Origin: Desulfuromonadales bacterium
GTDB lineage: Bacteria; Desulfobacterota; Desulfuromonadia; Desulfuromonadales; BM103
Reading direction: 5' to 3'
DNA length: 7,877 bases
Assembly (NCBI GenBank): GCA_030614505.1
Contig: JAUWTX010000080.1
Coordinates: forward strand, 1 to 7,877
The position numbers and the translations under genes were made by a program. Numbering within the stretch: position 1 is the first letter of the stretch; each line of letters begins with the position of its first letter. Shown here piece by piece: positions 6,047 through 7,877 of this stretch. Below the pieces are notes generated by a model. The model had not been told where the DNA came from. It searched no databases and saw nothing but the letters and a program-made list of their open reading frames with translations.

Positions 6047-6114
6047 ACGACCTGAAATTACTGACACGTCTGAGGTAAACTCTTTATTTATATAATATAT
6101 ATCGAAGCACATGC

Positions 6115-6143
6115 TTGACACCCACCACATCTTGTGGTTTAAC
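6115..6143 (+). promoter_or_regulatory. Sigma-70-type promoter of nrdJ
   Basis: Consensus -35 TTGACA (6115-6120), 17-bp spacer, -10 TTTAAC (6138-6143, 4 of 6). The AT-rich tract at about 6083-6102 lies where an UP element would sit. The predicted start is near 6150, giving a leader of about 68 nt with no strong secondary structure and no recognisable cobalamin riboswitch. Confidence 0.6.
6124..6138. promoter_or_regulatory. Perfect palindrome in the nrdJ promoter spacer, probable operator
   Basis: ACCACA-TCT-TGTGGT is a perfect 6+6 inverted repeat lying between the -35 and -10 hexamers and touching the first base of the -10. A protein bound there would block RNA polymerase, so a repressor operator is the likely reading. 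It does not match the 16-bp NrdR box (ACAC-ATATAT-GTGT type), and no second box is seen one to three turns away. A weaker palindrome, AAGCA-CA-TGCTT (6105-6116), overlaps the -35. Confidence 0.5.
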
Positions 6144-6203
6144 ACTCACTACGACACAACATAGAGCTTTACATCCTTTTCTATCTAAATCCTATCACAT
6201 TGC

Positions 6204-6210
6204 AGGAAGG
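6204..6210 (+). promoter_or_regulatory. nrdJ ribosome binding site
   Basis: AGGAAGG, 7 nt before ATG 6218; supports this start over the internal methionines further in. Confidence 0.8.
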
Positions 6211-6217
6211 TCAATTC

Positions 6218-7877
6218 ATGTCAAAGAAAACGAAAGAAACAACCCTCGAGCTGTCTCCAAATGCAGTCACTGTCCTTGAGCGTCGCTACCTGCGCCGCGA
6301 CGAGGAAGGCAAAGTTCTGGAAGCCCCGCAGGCGATGTTTGAACGGGTTGCCGATACCATTGCCGCGGCAGAGAAAGAATTCAAAACCGCCAGGGTCCCG
6401 GCTGAGCTCGCAAAAGAGTTTCTGCAGATGATGACCAACCTGGAATTCATGCCAAACTCCCCCACCCTGATGAACGCCGGTCGTGACCTTGGGCAACTCT
6501 CTGCCTGCTTCGTACTACCCATTGGTGACTCATTGGAGGAGATTTTTGAATCAATAAAACAAACGGCATTGATCCACAAAAGTGGCGGTGGTACGGGGTT
6601 CTCTTTCAGCCGTATCCGGGCAGCGAATGATGTGGTCCTCTCAACCAAAGGTGTTTCCTCTGGACCGATCTCCTTTATGAGTGTCTTCGACGCAGCGACC
6701 GAGACCATAAAACAGGGAGGAACCCGGCGCGGTGCCAATATGGGCATTCTGCGTATCGATCATCCCGACATCATGGATTTCATCATGTGCAAGCGGGACC
6801 AGACCGTGCTGACCAACTTCAACATTTCGGTCGGCATGACTGAGGCCTTTATGGAGGCCGTCGAAAAAGATGCCGATTACGATATCATCAGCCCGCGTAG
6901 CGGTAAGGTTGTCGGCCAACGCTCTGCACGCAAAGTCTTTGATCGAATTATTGATCTGGCCTGGTCCAATGGCGAGCCTGGTATCGTTTTCCTCGACCGC
7001 CTCAACCGCGACAATCCCACTCCGCATATCGGCGAGTTCGAAGCTACCAACCCCTGCGGCGAACAACCATTGCTACCCTACGAATCATGCAACCTGGGTT
7101 CAATCAACCTTGCCAATCTGATCACAGATGACAACCAGGTAAACTGGGATCGGCTGGCTGAAATTGTTGAGCTCGCCACTCGTTTTCTCGATAACGTCAT
7201 CCAGGTCAATAAATACCCGATCGAACAAATCCGGGAAATGACATGGGCAAACCGCAAAATAGGTCTTGGTGTTATGGGCTGGGCCGACATGCTGATTCTG
7301 CTCGGCATCCCGTACAACAGTGAAGAGGCCATCGAACTGGCCAACCGCGTCATGAAATTTATCACCGACAAATCGCGCATGACCTCCCAGGTCCTGGCCA
7401 AGGAGCGTGGTGCATTTCCCAATTTCAAAGGCAGCATCTTTGACGGCAATGGCGAACCGGTACGTAACGCTACCTGCACCACGATCGCACCAACCGGCAC
7501 AATTTCAATCATCAGCAACACCTCGAGCGGCATCGAACCGCTCTTTGCCGTTTCTTATGTTCGCCAGGTGCTTGACAATGACATACTGGTCGAAGTTCAC
7601 CCGATCTTCGAAAAAATTGCCAAGGAGCGCGGGTTCTACTCCAAGGAGTTGATGAAAACGATCGCCGAGCATGGCACTATTCAGGACATCGATGAGATCC
7701 CTGAGGACATCCGCGATATCTTTGTCACCTCGCATGACATCACTCCTGAGGATCATATTCTCATGCAGGCGGCCTTCCAGAACCATACTGATAATGCCGT
7801 ATCAAAAACTGTCAACTTCTGTAACGACGCCACCCGTGAAGACGTTGCCACTGTCTATCGACTGGCCTATCAGAGTG
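6218..7877 (+). CDS. nrdJ: Adenosylcobalamin-dependent (class II) ribonucleotide reductase, 3' end cut
   Basis: Reduces ribonucleotides to deoxyribonucleotides in the cytoplasm for DNA synthesis, using a radical from adenosylcobalamin, so it works with or without oxygen and needs no small subunit. The 553 visible codons cover the catalytic alpha/beta barrel. Key features are C97 in SACFVLPIGDS and C291 in ESCNLGSIN (the redox pair), NPCGEQ at 278-283 with thiyl-radical C280 and E282, the 11-residue C280-C291 spacing usual for class II enzymes, HKSGGGTGFSFSRIR in the glycine-rich loop, and APTGTIS in the phosphate-binding loop. There is no N-terminal ATP-cone, so overall activity regulation by dATP is not expected from the visible part. 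NFCNDAT near the right edge has Cys where I expect Pro in many relatives; minor. The C-terminal redox tail lies outside the window. ATG 6218 is chosen for its strong AGGAAGG. It is transcribed divergently from the cyclase operon with its own promoter. Confidence 0.95.
   Translation, partial: MSKKTKETTLELSPNAVTVLERRYLRRDEEGKVLEAPQAMFERVADTIAAAEKEFKTARVPAELAKEFLQMMTNLEFMPNSPTLMNAGRDLGQLSACFVLPIGDSLEEIFESIKQTALIHKSGGGTGFSFSRIRAANDVVLSTKGVSSGPISFMSVFDAATETIKQGGTRRGANMGILRIDHPDIMDFIMCKRDQTVLTNFNISVGMTEAFMEAVEKDADYDIISPRSGKVVGQRSARKVFDRIIDLAWSNGEPGIVFLDRLNRDNPTPHIGEFEATNPCGEQPLLPYESCNLGSINLANLITDDNQVNWDRLAEIVELATRFLDNVIQVNKYPIEQIREMTWANRKIGLGVMGWADMLILLGIPYNSEEAIELANRVMKFITDKSRMTSQVLAKERGAFPNFKGSIFDGNGEPVRNATCTTIAPTGTISIISNTSSGIEPLFAVSYVRQVLDNDILVEVHPIFEKIAKERGFYSKELMKTIAEHGTIQDIDEIPEDIRDIFVTSHDITPEDHILMQAAFQNHTDNAVSKTVNFCNDATREDVATVYRLAYQS

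Noticed and set aside
6025..6078. Possible small ORF of 17 codons (begins ATG AAC TGG, ends TAA) in the divergent region.
   Set aside because: No convincing ribosome site, very short, and it overlaps the half-site array and hairpin; nothing favours translation.
6083..6104. AT-rich tract with TATAAT as the main nrdJ -10 element or as an NrdR box.
   Set aside because: No -35 at proper spacing for a promoter, and it lacks the ACAC/GTGT ends of an NrdR box; an UP element for the TTGACA promoter fits better.
6150..6217. Adenosylcobalamin riboswitch in the nrdJ leader, since the enzyme needs B12.
   Set aside because: The leader is only about 68 nt, lacks a B12-box-like sequence and has no extensive pairing; cobalamin riboswitches are much longer.
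6286..7066. Minus-strand open frames of 141-153 codons opposite nrdJ.
   Set aside because: They are antisense to unmistakable class II reductase motifs and have no domain features; they are shadows of codon bias.

Overview
The window looks like chromosomal DNA from an anaerobic, respiring deltaproteobacterium-type organism, most likely of the Desulfuromonadales/Geobacterales. This is inferred from a B12-dependent class II ribonucleotide reductase, a sigma-54 response regulator, a run of exported redox-type lipoproteins, and a base composition near 50% GC. No rRNA or other species-level marker is present, so the placement is tentative. I see no phage, IS, CRISPR or tRNA.

Layout: positions 1-5927 carry six genes on the minus strand, read right to left. 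First come a GAF-GGDEF diguanylate cyclase (5927-4845) and an NtrC-type response regulator (4822-3458), 22 nt apart and apparently one transcript, ending at an intrinsic terminator near 3407-3433. Next, behind a near-consensus -24/-12 sigma-54 promoter (3351-3366), is a tight cluster: an ethylbenzene-dehydrogenase-like heme-domain lipoprotein (3290-2262), a lipoprotein with two carboxypeptidase-regulatory-like beta-sandwich domains (2233-1478), a HEAT-repeat lipoprotein (1475-576), and an NapH/CcoG-like membrane iron-sulfur protein (509 to beyond the left edge). A 290-base divergent intergenic region (5928-6217) separates these from nrdJ (6218 to beyond the right edge) on the plus strand.

How it may work: the response regulator has an intact phosphorylation site, AAA+ core and Fis-type DNA-binding helix. 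The sigma-54 promoter lies directly downstream of its gene, and two CTGTC/GACAG palindromes sit about 84 and 104 bp upstream of the predicted transcription start. The simplest model is that the regulator activates the lipoprotein/iron-sulfur operon, a candidate uncharacterised electron-transfer module outside the cytoplasm, in response to an unidentified kinase. The co-transcribed cyclase suggests that c-di-GMP output is coordinated with it. Its GHxxGD motif keeps the Asp typical of c-di-GMP synthesis rather than the Ser of the cGAMP-making Hypr enzymes known in Geobacter. nrdJ appears to be an independent housekeeping gene with its own sigma-70-type promoter, in which a perfect palindrome fills the spacer.

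The most interesting part is the sigma-54-controlled operon and its regulatory junction (3291-3457). The functional assignments there are family-level only.
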